In this document: piece after piece, positions 1-6,457 of the stretch
Numbering within the stretch: the stretch's first letter is position 1
Layout of the letters: every line of letters begins with the position of its first letter
From: a virus
Reading direction: 5' to 3' (one strand)
IMG/VR virus record: IMGVR_UViG_3300027985_000993
Coordinates: 1-21,333 of that record
Length of the DNA stretch: 21,333 nucleotides
Notes under the pieces: model-generated
Told to the model about the DNA's origin: nothing
The model's input: the letters and a program-made list of their open reading frames with translations, nothing else
Databases searched by the model: none
Made by a program: the position numbers and the translations under genes

Positions 1-1
1 A

Positions 2-916
2 TTATATCGCGCTGAAGTTTGGCATCCAGACAACATTCATATTGGTGAGCAACTGTTCGAAGATATTAAAAATAAGCCAGTTTTGTCTGATTATACTTAT
101 CCATTTGATTTTTTAAATGCTAAAACCTATGGTTTGAGGAAGGGCGAGATTGTAACTTTGACGGCTGGGTCTGGTATTGGTAAATCTACAATTGCTAAAG
201 AAATAGCCTATAATTTAATTTCTAAGCACGATCTCAAAGTTGGCTTTATTAGTTTAGAAGAACCTAGTCGCAAAGTAGCGTTAGGCTTAATGGGCCTCCA
301 TTTAAACACACCGTTAGCGATAAAAGAAGTAAATAGCATTGATGACATTAGTCTTTTGAATACCTATGACAAAATCATAAAGACCAAATTTGTCGGTTAT
401 GATGGGCTGATCAATGAAAATAATTTATCAACGATGCTTCGCTATCTCGTAAAGGGCTTAGATTGTGACTTTGTCGTTCTCGACCACATTTCGATGATTG
501 TCAGTGGTATTTCAGACGGTGACGAAAGGCGCCTCATCGACAACATGATGACAACAATTCGTCAAAGCATCGTCGATATGCAATATGGCATGATTTTGAT
601 TTCACATTTGGCCCGTTCTAATAAAACACCACACGAAGAGGGCGGCAACACTTCTTTATCACAGCTTCGAGGTTCTGGCGCCATAGGGCAGATTTCAGAC
701 ATGGTCATTGGTGTTGAGCGAAATCAACAAGATGAAGAACATGCTAATTTATTAAAAATGCGGCTATTGAAAAATAGATTCTGCGGCATTACAGGAGTTG
801 CCGGGTATGTGTCTTACGATCTAGCAAGTGGACGATTGAAAGATGTCTCGGCGAGCAGCAACAAACCACAACCAAAACAACAGATAAAATATGACGAAGA
901 CGAATCCCCATTTTGA
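2..916 (+). CDS. T7 gp4-type primase-helicase, helicase domain (5' end outside window)
   Basis: Replicative hexameric DNA helicase, RecA/DnaB fold. The frame is open from base 2, and the TTG at 83 is only an internal codon because the residues before it (VWHPDNI, GEQLFEDI) read as natural protein. Visible motifs: Walker A GSGIGKST (167-190), ISLEE, Walker B VVLDH followed by ISMIVSG (about 472-507), then HEEGG and LRGSGAIGQ, ERNQQ and LKNRF. These follow the T7 gp4 helicase in order and wording. The N-terminal zinc/TOPRIM primase half would lie upstream, unseen, so a helicase-only protein is not excluded. The C terminus is an acidic tail ending DEDESPF, like the T7 gp4 tail that contacts its polymerase and like bacterial SSB tips. 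The last 26 bases overlap the polymerase gene, so the two are translationally linked. Confidence 0.93.
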   Translation, partial: LYRAEVWHPDNIHIGEQLFEDIKNKPVLSDYTYPFDFLNAKTYGLRKGEIVTLTAGSGIGKSTIAKEIAYNLISKHDLKVGFISLEEPSRKVALGLMGLHLNTPLAIKEVNSIDDISLLNTYDKIIKTKFVGYDGLINENNLSTMLRYLVKGLDCDFVVLDHISMIVSGISDGDERRLIDNMMTTIRQSIVDMQYGMILISHLARSNKTPHEEGGNTSLSQLRGSGAIGQISDMVIGVERNQQDEEHANLLKMRLLKNRFCGITGVAGYVSYDLASGRLKDVSASSNKPQPKQQIKYDEDESPF

Positions 917-2768
917 AAAGTTTAAGAGTTTTTTTGAGTGGTCTGATTCTGATCTGATTTCGGATTTGAAGATTGGAAGTAAGACATTGTCTATATTCGA
1001 CGTTGAGACATTTAAAACCTTTACGTGCGTTATAGCTATTGACCATACTGGCGTTCATGGGTTTCGAAGCGATCGGAATAATTTTACGGAGCGTGTGCGC
1101 CAATATTTTACACAAGATTCTTTAATTTATACTGGGTTTAACAATCATAGCTTTGATAATACTGTGATCAATAGGCTTTCAAATGACACACTGACAAACT
1201 TTATGTTGGCTCAAAGTTTAATTCTTGAGAAAAGTAAAAAGTGTGTGACTCTTTTTGATGGCTTTGAAACAATAGATTTAATTGGTCTACGTGGAGTTAA
1301 AGAATTGAGTGGGCTTAAAGGTATTGCAGCAAAAAACAACACTACCGTCATCCAAGAGCTGCCTTATCCTTTTGACATAGATGCACTTACGTCAGACCAA
1401 TGCAACAATATTGTTGGTTATTGTATAAATGACGTAGTAGAAACGCTTAGGTTTGCAAGACAAAAGTTTGATGACATGCAATTGCGGTATCAATTGATGC
1501 GCAAATTCGACATGCCTCGCAAGCTATTTTCATTTTTTGTTTCGGCCAAAGGAGCATCTGTTGCCGAAATGACAATCAAGCATTTATATGAATCTCACGG
1601 TGAAAAAGTGTCACGAATTAATACGATCTCGGATGAAGTCAAAGTTTCAGACCTAATGCCGTCTATCTTTTTTAAAACCGAACAGTTGAGTACTTTTTAC
1701 AACGAGTTTAAAGAAATTCCGGTAAATGCTTATAATTTCATTGAAAAATTAAAGACAAGCTTTAGATTTTCAAACTTAGAGTTTTTTATTGGGTCTGGTG
1801 GCATACACGCAGCCAAAGAATATCAATATGAAGACGACGGCTCTGCGATACTGGAAGATCGCGATGTGACCAGTTATTACCCTTCATTAATGTTGGAATA
1901 TAATATTAAACCTCGTCATTTGTCCGATCAGTTTTTACAAGAATTTGCAAAAATTGTTTCCGATCGTGTAGCAGCAAAGGCGGCGGGGGATTCTTTTACT
2001 GCAAATGCGTTAAAGCTCGTAATTAATTCGACATTCGGTAAGTTGAATAATGCGTCGATCAACAACGGAGAAGTAGAATATGCCAGCTTTCTTTATGATT
2101 GGCAAGCTATGCTCTCGGTCACACTAACTGGACAATTTTTATTATTGAAGTTGTGTGAGGAATATTTTCTAAATAATATTGAGATCATAAGCGCAAACAC
2201 TGACGGCGTCATGATCAAATATACTGAAGAACAAGCAGATGTTGTAAAGAAAATTGACGCAGAGTGGCAAGAGTGGTCTAAGATGAACTTAGAGTTTACG
2301 AAGATTGCTGTATTAAAACAGCGTGATGTAAATAACTATGTTGCCAAGCTTGAAAATGGAAAGACAAAAGTCAAAGGAGCATTCGCCCAAGGCGCTGGCA
2401 ATAGAGCTGAAATTGTTTCAGAGGCATGCTTGGCTTATTTATTAAATAACAAATCTATTTCAGACACAATTAATGAGTGTAATATCACAGACAAGTTTCT
2501 AATGGTTGTCAACATAAAGCAGCCATTTGCGGCGTCATTCAACAACGAAGAGTTATCGGGTCACGTAGTGCGCTATTATCATTCTACTACGAAAACTCCA
2601 TTGTTAAAAGTAGATGGTTCACGAGTAATAAAAGTTTCAGGCGCTGAATCAATATCATTGGCTATTCGCAAACCAAATGAGCTGCCTGTTGATATTGACA
2701 AATCAATTTATATTCAAGAAGTAGAAAAATTAGTTGGTGTCGAGAAGCAATTAATTTTAGATTTTTAA
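891..2768 (+). CDS. Family B DNA polymerase with 3'-5' exonuclease domain
   Basis: Replicative phage DNA polymerase, 625 residues, short for family B. Exonuclease motifs: Exo I D37 and E39 in FDVET, Exo II N84 to D89 in FNNHSFD, Exo III Y177 to D181 in YCIND. Polymerase motifs: A, D325 in DVTSYYPSL; B, K375 to G383 in KLVINSTFG; C, D438 in ANTDG. Motif C has Asn where classical YGDTDS has its first Asp, but the catalytic second Asp is kept. The start overlaps the helicase gene by 26 bases and has no clear Shine-Dalgarno, fitting coupled translation. The C-terminal six residues are QLILDF, matching the hexapeptide beta-clamp-binding motif (compare QLVLGL at the end of E. coli Pol IV), so use of a sliding clamp is inferred. 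No clamp gene is in the window. Confidence 0.92.
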   Translation: MTKTNPHFEKFKSFFEWSDSDLISDLKIGSKTLSIFDVETFKTFTCVIAIDHTGVHGFRSDRNNFTERVRQYFTQDSLIYTGFNNHSFDNTVINRLSNDTLTNFMLAQSLILEKSKKCVTLFDGFETIDLIGLRGVKELSGLKGIAAKNNTTVIQELPYPFDIDALTSDQCNNIVGYCINDVVETLRFARQKFDDMQLRYQLMRKFDMPRKLFSFFVSAKGASVAEMTIKHLYESHGEKVSRINTISDEVKVSDLMPSIFFKTEQLSTFYNEFKEIPVNAYNFIEKLKTSFRFSNLEFFIGSGGIHAAKEYQYEDDGSAILEDRDVTSYYPSLMLEYNIKPRHLSDQFLQEFAKIVSDRVAAKAAGDSFTANALKLVINSTFGKLNNASINNGEVEYASFLYDWQAMLSVTLTGQFLLLKLCEEYFLNNIEIISANTDGVMIKYTEEQADVVKKIDAEWQEWSKMNLEFTKIAVLKQRDVNNYVAKLENGKTKVKGAFAQGAGNRAEIVSEACLAYLLNNKSISDTINECNITDKFLMVVNIKQPFAASFNNEELSGHVVRYYHSTTKTPLLKVDGSRVIKVSGAESISLAIRKPNELPVDIDKSIYIQEVEKLVGVEKQLILDF

Positions 2769-2769
2769 T

Positions 2770-2797
2770 TTGACTTTTTAACAAAAATAGATATAAC
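2770..2797 (+). promoter_or_regulatory. Predicted sigma70-type promoter
   Basis: TTGACT at 2770-2775 and TATAAC at 2792-2797 are separated by 16 bases, in the 45-base gap between polymerase and phosphoesterase genes. It would start transcripts a few bases before the ATG at 2814 and drive the small-gene cluster through to the sigma-like gene. A second TATA-rich stretch (TATATATAAC, about 2800-2809) overlaps the expected start, so the exact -10 is uncertain. Confidence 0.5.
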
Positions 2798-2813
2798 AAT
2801 ATATATAACATTT

Positions 2814-3551
2814 ATGACAACATACGAAAAATTCAAAAACACGCGCGGAAACGTGCTGGTAATTGGAGATCTTCACATTCCTTTTGAGCATCCGGGCTAT
2901 CTCGGATTCTGTAAAAAAGTTGCTAGAGTTTATGGATGTACTAGGTTTGTTCAGATCGGAGACGAGTTAGACTATCATGCTGCTAGCTATCATGAATCAG
3001 ACCCAAACTTGTCAAGTGCTGGTGATGAATTCAAACGTTCATTAAAACGATTAAAAAAGTGGTATCGCGCATTTCCAGAGATGCTTGTCTGTGTCGGTAA
3101 CCATACAGCCATTCCAGAACGCAAGATGAAAACAGCGGGACTACCGGGCCAATTTATGAAATCATATAGTGATGCATTAGAGGCCCCAAAAGGCTGGCAA
3201 TGGGGCTACGATTTCGTTTTAGACGATGTCCTATATAAACACATACCAGAAGGCGGAGGAACGCTTGAGGGGCAAGCTAGAGGTGCTGCTATGAATATGA
3301 TGTCTATGGTAACAGGTCACACTCATACCACAGTTGGAGTCAGATATCTAGCAGGAAAGAAGAATATTGTCTTTGCGTGTGCTGTTGGTTGTGGAATTGA
3401 TCATGAGGCTTTAGCTTTCGCATATGGTAAAGAACACAAACATAAACCAATTCTCGCCTGTGCGGTCGTCGAAGACGGTGGTCGTCAAGCAATCAATGTA
3501 GTATTTGATCTGAAGACTTGGGAACAACAAAAAGGAGTTATCAACATATGA
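2814..3551 (+). CDS. Calcineurin-like metallophosphoesterase
   Basis: Cytosolic dinuclear-metal phosphoesterase, 245 residues, all signature motifs in order: GDLH (D19, H21), GDELD (D50), GNH (N96, H97), a lone His in YKH (H143) and GHTH (H169, H171). The substrate cannot be told from sequence; phage members of this fold include nucleotidases, protein phosphatases and DNA-end nucleases. It follows the predicted promoter directly. No good Shine-Dalgarno precedes the ATG. Its stop TGA overlaps the ATG of the next gene (ATGA), so the two are co-translated. A role in nucleotide metabolism or host takeover is inferred only from its place among early genes. Confidence 0.85.
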   Translation: MTTYEKFKNTRGNVLVIGDLHIPFEHPGYLGFCKKVARVYGCTRFVQIGDELDYHAASYHESDPNLSSAGDEFKRSLKRLKKWYRAFPEMLVCVGNHTAIPERKMKTAGLPGQFMKSYSDALEAPKGWQWGYDFVLDDVLYKHIPEGGGTLEGQARGAAMNMMSMVTGHTHTTVGVRYLAGKKNIVFACAVGCGIDHEALAFAYGKEHKHKPILACAVVEDGGRQAINVVFDLKTWEQQKGVINI

Positions 3552-3769
3552 AAAAGAAAGACGAATTAAGTAAATTTCAATCGACACTGAATGCAGGTAT
3601 AGTGTTCGGAATAGCTGGATGGTTTCCATCTTTTGTATTAGGTTCAATAATAGGAATAATAAAAGGCTCGATTGCGTCTTTAGTAAATGTCATGCTAGGT
3701 GGTATGGTTGCATTCGCAATTATCGGCATGCTGTTAATGTTAACACTTGGATATTCAAAAGAGAAATAA
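3548..3769 (+). CDS. Small two-helix membrane protein
   Basis: About 73 residues. The ATG is chosen because it overlaps the phosphoesterase stop as ATGA and sits 10 bases after AAGGAG at 3532-3537; an upstream TTG at 3518 would add an unlikely leader. A charged N terminus (MKKKDELSK) is followed by two hydrophobic, glycine-rich segments, about residues 15-38 and 45-67, and a charged end YSKEK. This predicts an inner-membrane hairpin. I do not recognise the family. Possible roles are holin-like, superinfection exclusion or host membrane modification; the early position makes lysis less likely. Confidence 0.7.
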   Translation: MKKKDELSKFQSTLNAGIVFGIAGWFPSFVLGSIIGIIKGSIASLVNVMLGGMVAFAIIGMLLMLTLGYSKEK

Positions 3770-3797
3770 GTTAATATGAACTAAAGGGGATATAAAT

Positions 3798-4433
3798 ATG
3801 ATTGAATACGAACAAATTAGCGACGATATTCTCGATCTTTTTTTATGGTGTAGAAATCAATATAAAACCATAGAAGAAATATACGATCCTTATATTAAAC
3901 GTTGGGCAAATGACGAGGACGCAACCAATTGGTACGGTAGAGGTCTAAAAGCATTGAAACGGGCATTATTCATAGACAAACCCGAGATAGAAATTTGGAA
4001 AATACGCAAGAACTTAGTGGATCATTTTTATGATTATTGTTTTAATAATCTCGCATTTTCAGCTTATCTTCTTCTGAATCGATTCAGTGATAGATCAAAT
4101 ACCGTACAAGAGTTCGCAAATAGATTATTAGAGTTAGAAATCAAATTGGTTTTTTTATTGTTAGCAGGCAATTTTTGTGTATCTAATAGCATTACCATAG
4201 CTAATCTTGTGACAGATATAGGCAGACGTGAGAAGGTTTATAAAGATGATTATAAAATGCTTAGAACTTGCTATTCTGTCATAATTACATATAAACATGG
4301 AGACGAAACATTCACGCAATCATTTGAAAATGACTTTGCTTATGAAAAAACTTCTTTTATGCCGAAACCCATGCAAGACTCAAATCACGGTGTAGCGTTT
4401 TTAAAGGCTTTACAACATTTTAAACTATTCTAA
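3798..4433 (+). CDS. Unidentified early protein, 211 residues, ending QHFKLF
   Basis: No family recognised. The protein is rich in acidic and aromatic residues, probably mostly helical, with no signal peptide; the hydrophobic run near residues 116-127 (KLVFLLLAGNF) lies inside a helical region and is too short to call a membrane span. A strong Shine-Dalgarno-like AAGGGG (3784-3789) lies 8 bases before the ATG. The last six residues, QHFKLF, resemble a clamp-binding peptide (compare QAMSLF, the motif usually quoted for the clamp-loader delta subunit) and the ends of the polymerase and sigma-like proteins. Function unknown; an adaptor working with a clamp is a guess. Confidence 0.75.
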   Translation: MIEYEQISDDILDLFLWCRNQYKTIEEIYDPYIKRWANDEDATNWYGRGLKALKRALFIDKPEIEIWKIRKNLVDHFYDYCFNNLAFSAYLLLNRFSDRSNTVQEFANRLLELEIKLVFLLLAGNFCVSNSITIANLVTDIGRREKVYKDDYKMLRTCYSVIITYKHGDETFTQSFENDFAYEKTSFMPKPMQDSNHGVAFLKALQHFKLF

Positions 4434-4452
4434 GAAAGGTAGGAAAATAAAA

Positions 4453-4641
4453 ATGCCATCAAATGATACATTCAGAGAGTGGGAACGCCAAGAAGAATAC
4501 AACAATGCACAAATACGCTTAGAGCGGGAATATAGGGAAGCTGGTGTATTTAAACGCGTGTTCATAAAGTTAAAGGCGAAGAAACTAAGAAAAGAACATG
4601 GGCGAGCCGATAAATTTTATGATCGATACTGGACATTTTAA
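4453..4641 (+). CDS. Small basic helical protein
   Basis: 62 residues, highly charged: an Arg/Glu-rich first half (REWERQEEYNNAQIRLERE) and a Lys/Arg-rich second half (KLKAKKLRKEH), ending in aromatic FYDRYWTF. It looks like an amphipathic or coiled-coil helix with a basic patch that could bind nucleic acid or a host protein. AAAGGTAGG (4436-4444) precedes the ATG by about 8 bases. Family unknown. It is one of five early proteins that end in Phe. Confidence 0.6.
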   Translation: MPSNDTFREWERQEEYNNAQIRLEREYREAGVFKRVFIKLKAKKLRKEHGRADKFYDRYWTF

Positions 4642-4671
4642 AGCACAACGTATATTAGAAAGAAATCACAA

Positions 4672-4866
4672 ATGAAATATAGTCGCTTGGACAACCATCG
4701 TATAATCGTAGAAGGCCTAAATTACGAGTTGTTAGAATATGTGACAGCTTCTTTATTAGATCTTTGCAAATATAAGGCGTCATCAATTCTATTTGAAACA
4801 AAAGACGTTGACAACTTGATTGCATTATTATCAAACATAGAAAGGTTTAAACCATGGGAAAAATGA
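4672..4866 (+). CDS. Small unidentified protein, 64 residues
   Basis: Short soluble protein with a predicted beta-strand start (HRIIVEGLN), a central helix (ELLEYVTASLLDLCKY), a strand (SSILFET) and a C-terminal helix. This mixed alpha/beta pattern suggests a real folded domain. I do not recognise it. It overlaps the next gene by 13 bases. The 30-base leader holds GTATATTAGAAAG, loosely like the late-strand leaders, but no Shine-Dalgarno. Confidence 0.6.
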   Translation: MKYSRLDNHRIIVEGLNYELLEYVTASLLDLCKYKASSILFETKDVDNLIALLSNIERFKPWEK

Positions 4867-5045
4867 AATTGCACGTCACATTATTATTTAGTGCTATTAT
4901 AGGCTTCGCACTGTATTATTTACCAGGAATCATCATTTTAGCGGCTATATTCCAAGACTGGTCGTTTTTATTTAAGGGAACGTTGTTAACGCTTGTCTAT
5001 TCCGTTCCTGCTCTTTTAAAGGTGATAAAACCCTATATAAAATAA
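4854..5045 (+). CDS. Small two-helix membrane protein
   Basis: 63 residues with two hydrophobic segments, about residues 7-32 (including a GFALYYLPGIIILAAIF stretch) and 38-55, and a basic end (KVIKPYIK), predicting an integral inner-membrane hairpin. The start lies inside the 3' end of the preceding gene, with AAAGGT a few bases upstream of the ATG. No family recognised. It is the second tiny membrane protein in this cluster. Confidence 0.62.
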   Translation: MGKMKLHVTLLFSAIIGFALYYLPGIIILAAIFQDWSFLFKGTLLTLVYSVPALLKVIKPYIK

Positions 5046-5047
5046 TC

Positions 5048-5449
5048 ATGTGCGATCAAATCTGGCAGAAGATAAAAAATGGTGACTCTAGGGTTCTCAA
5101 AGAGTTTGTCGACGATAACGCCAAGCTATTTATCAAAATGATGCATTATGGCTTGTCACAGCAATATCAAATCGACGAGATGATATCTGACATGTATTTG
5201 ATTGTCTGGACTACAAGCAAAAAGTTCAATCCTGACAAAGGCATGAGCTTCAAAACATTTGTCGCCTCTGAGTTTCGATTTAGGGCAATGCGCATGGCTT
5301 CACGAACCAAGAGAAGATTACAGTTATGGGAAGGCAGGGTGGCTAGTGAAGCAGTGTTTAACGAAGAATTTGATTATGTTTCGGCTGAGCTCAATAGCGA
5401 AATCTACGAGATTGATCCAAAAGACCCACAAATTTATTTTAGATTCTAG
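5048..5449 (+). CDS. Sigma factor region 2-like protein without region 4
   Basis: 133 residues. About residues 15-90 match sigma70-family region 2: an initial helix (FVDDNAKLFIKMM), an acidic helix (IDEMISDMYLIVWTTSKKF) in place of the usual DDxxQ core-binding helix, the FNPDKGMSFKTF signature that mirrors FDPxxGxxFxTY, and a basic end (SRTKRR). Region 2 binds the RNA polymerase clamp helices and melts the -10 element. No region 4 helix-turn-helix follows; the last 40 residues are acidic and end QIYFRF. This is the domain content of T4 gp55, the late sigma for -10-only promoters. It is last in the early block and meets the late HNH gene tail to tail with an 11-base overlap. A role as late-gene activator is inferred. 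It could instead be a degenerate or regulatory sigma-like protein. Confidence 0.72.
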   Translation: MCDQIWQKIKNGDSRVLKEFVDDNAKLFIKMMHYGLSQQYQIDEMISDMYLIVWTTSKKFNPDKGMSFKTFVASEFRFRAMRMASRTKRRLQLWEGRVASEAVFNEEFDYVSAELNSEIYEIDPKDPQIYFRF

Positions 5450-5819
5450 ACGCCAACTCTTTAAACTTGCATCTCCCTAACCATTCTTCAACCGTTAGGG
5501 TTTTTGCAATGTCGACGGCTTGAGTCTTCAGTGAGTGACATGCTTGACATAGCGTCATTAGATTAAATGGGTCGTATATATGACCACCATCAATCAACGC
5601 CTTTATGTGGTCTACTTGTTCCCCAGCCTTTCCGCATTTACCACATACAGGGAATTGATGAATATGCAAGTTGCGTAGCCTAGTCCATCGTGAATTATAT
5701 TGCTTCTTACGAGCACGCCCTTCTTTCAAATGTTTATGAGCTGCACAATAGCCTTCTTTTACAGACACAATTTTAGTACAGCCTGGAGCTTTACACTTGA
5801 TTTTTGGCTGTGAAATCAT
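5439..5819 (-). CDS. HNH endonuclease
   Basis: 126 residues. An N-terminal zinc-knuckle-like pattern (C9, C14, C25, H28) is followed by a basic linker and a zinc-stabilised HNH domain: C59 and C62 in CGKC, H71 in VDH, N86 in DPFNL, C91 and C94, H95 in CQACHSLKT. This fits the McrA/phage HNH nucleases that in many HK97-like phages support terminase-dependent packaging. Here it lies at the far end of the late block; if the genome is circular or permuted it may lie far from the terminase. The start overlaps the preceding gene as ATGA. Homing-type nicking is an alternative. Confidence 0.88.
   Translation of the reverse strand: MISQPKIKCKAPGCTKIVSVKEGYCAAHKHLKEGRARKKQYNSRWTRLRNLHIHQFPVCGKCGKAGEQVDHIKALIDGGHIYDPFNLMTLCQACHSLKTQAVDIAKTLTVEEWLGRCKFKELASRI
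5475..5505 (+). terminator. Predicted rho-independent terminator of the early block
   Basis: CCCTAAC (5475-5481) can pair with GTTAGGG (5494-5500), a perfect 7-bp stem around a 12-base loop, followed at once by TTTTT (5501-5505). It lies 26 bases past the stop of the sigma-like gene, right for ending the + strand transcript. On the opposite strand no T-run follows the stem, so it should not stop late transcription. The stem is encoded within the last codons of the HNH gene. Confidence 0.55.
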
Positions 5820-6028
5820 AGATATGTTCTAAACACTATAAGCAGCGCCGACCCAACAATCGAACCAGCTGTAATTAGACCCAATAGCTTTGTATGAATC
5901 CAGGCCTGTTTCTTTTCAACTTCGTCGAGTCGTTGCACAACGCCTTTGTTTTGCAGACTGCCGACTAAGCAATGCTTGATTTCATTTATATCACATTGTA
6001 TTTGCTGCAGTAGTTCATCATTATTCAT
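5816..6028 (-). CDS. XhlA-like small membrane protein, possible lysis accessory
   Basis: 70 residues: an N-terminal amphipathic or coiled-coil helix (about 1-45, with LDEVEKKQAWI) and one C-terminal membrane span (about 49-66, LGLITAGSIVGSALLIVF). This plan matches the haemolysin XhlA/holin-associated family, anchored in the inner membrane with the coil in the cytoplasm. It overlaps its neighbours on both sides as ATGA. A role in lysis beside the preceding membrane protein is likely but inferred from architecture and position. Confidence 0.6.
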   Translation of the reverse strand: MNNDELLQQIQCDINEIKHCLVGSLQNKGVVQRLDEVEKKQAWIHTKLLGLITAGSIVGSALLIVFRTYL

Positions 6029-6453
6029 CTCTTTATCCTTGTTACGGATGCTCCGAAGTAGTATCCAATTATTGCATATAAGATGTTTGTGTCCAGTGGA
6101 GTAATTAAAAGACCATCAGCTTTCAAATACTTAAGCACTTCGTGACCATCAGTAAAGAATAAGAACCCGCTTGAGAATTCGTAGTAGGTTAAAAGAACTG
6201 GGCACTGTGGCCAAAAGACAGCGACTATCTTCGGAAAGACAACGATAAAAAAGACAGTCAACAATAAAACAGCACTCTTACACCATTCAAACCCGGCACT
6301 CATTGCGCGCTTATGTGATTTTTCGCTTTGGGTCTGTGCTTTTAACAGCGTGTTATAATACATGCGTTGGTTTTCTTGATGATTAGACCAAAGCCTAAAG
6401 AATGCTCCCAACACTGAGCTAATCAATGCGATGACTAATTCTGATGTTCCCAT
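6025..6453 (-). CDS. Multi-span membrane protein, holin candidate
   Basis: 142 residues: an N-terminal hydrophobic segment (about 4-20), a charged helical stretch, a strong span (about 60-80, KSAVLLLTVFFIVVFPKIV), and a C-terminal segment (about 124-137, ILYAIIGYYFGAS) before a basic end TRIKR. The plan resembles three-span phage holins. A GTAATATA motif lies 4 bases before the ATG, so it may have its own late promoter. No endolysin is recognisable nearby, so the lysis role rests on topology and position alone. Confidence 0.55.
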   Translation of the reverse strand: MGTSELVIALISSVLGAFFRLWSNHQENQRMYYNTLLKAQTQSEKSHKRAMSAGFEWCKSAVLLLTVFFIVVFPKIVAVFWPQCPVLLTYYEFSSGFLFFTDGHEVLKYLKADGLLITPLDTNILYAIIGYYFGASVTRIKR

Positions 6454-6457
6454 ACTT

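Noticed and set aside
83-85. TTG as the start of the helicase gene
   Set aside because: The frame continues open to the window edge with natural-looking residues (VWHPDNI, GEQLFEDI) and T7 gp4-like proteins have a long N-terminal part, so this is an internal Leu codon.
789-1115. 108-residue frame on the - strand across the helicase-polymerase junction
   Set aside because: Antisense to two confident genes, no ribosome site, no recognisable domain.
3518-3547. TTG-initiated N-terminal extension of the 73-residue membrane protein
   Set aside because: The ATG at 3548 overlaps the previous stop as ATGA and has AAGGAG upstream; the extension would cover that ribosome site.
3768-3781. AAGTTAATATGAAC before the 211-residue gene as an early-strand copy of the late motif
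   Set aside because: It differs from GTAATATA in two of eight positions, and a better Shine-Dalgarno explains this start; AT-rich leaders give such matches easily.
4648-4662. GTATATTAGAAAG before the 64-residue gene as a late-motif copy
   Set aside because: It shares only TATA and AGAAAG with the late leaders; too degenerate to count.
5380-5438. Late-strand terminator downstream of the HNH gene
   Set aside because: Only a short AATCT-CGT-AGATT stem without a T-run is visible on the - strand; not enough to call.
5259-5480. 73-residue + frame overlapping the sigma-like gene
   Set aside because: It overlaps a region with clear sigma region 2 pattern in another frame and runs into the predicted terminator; no start signal.
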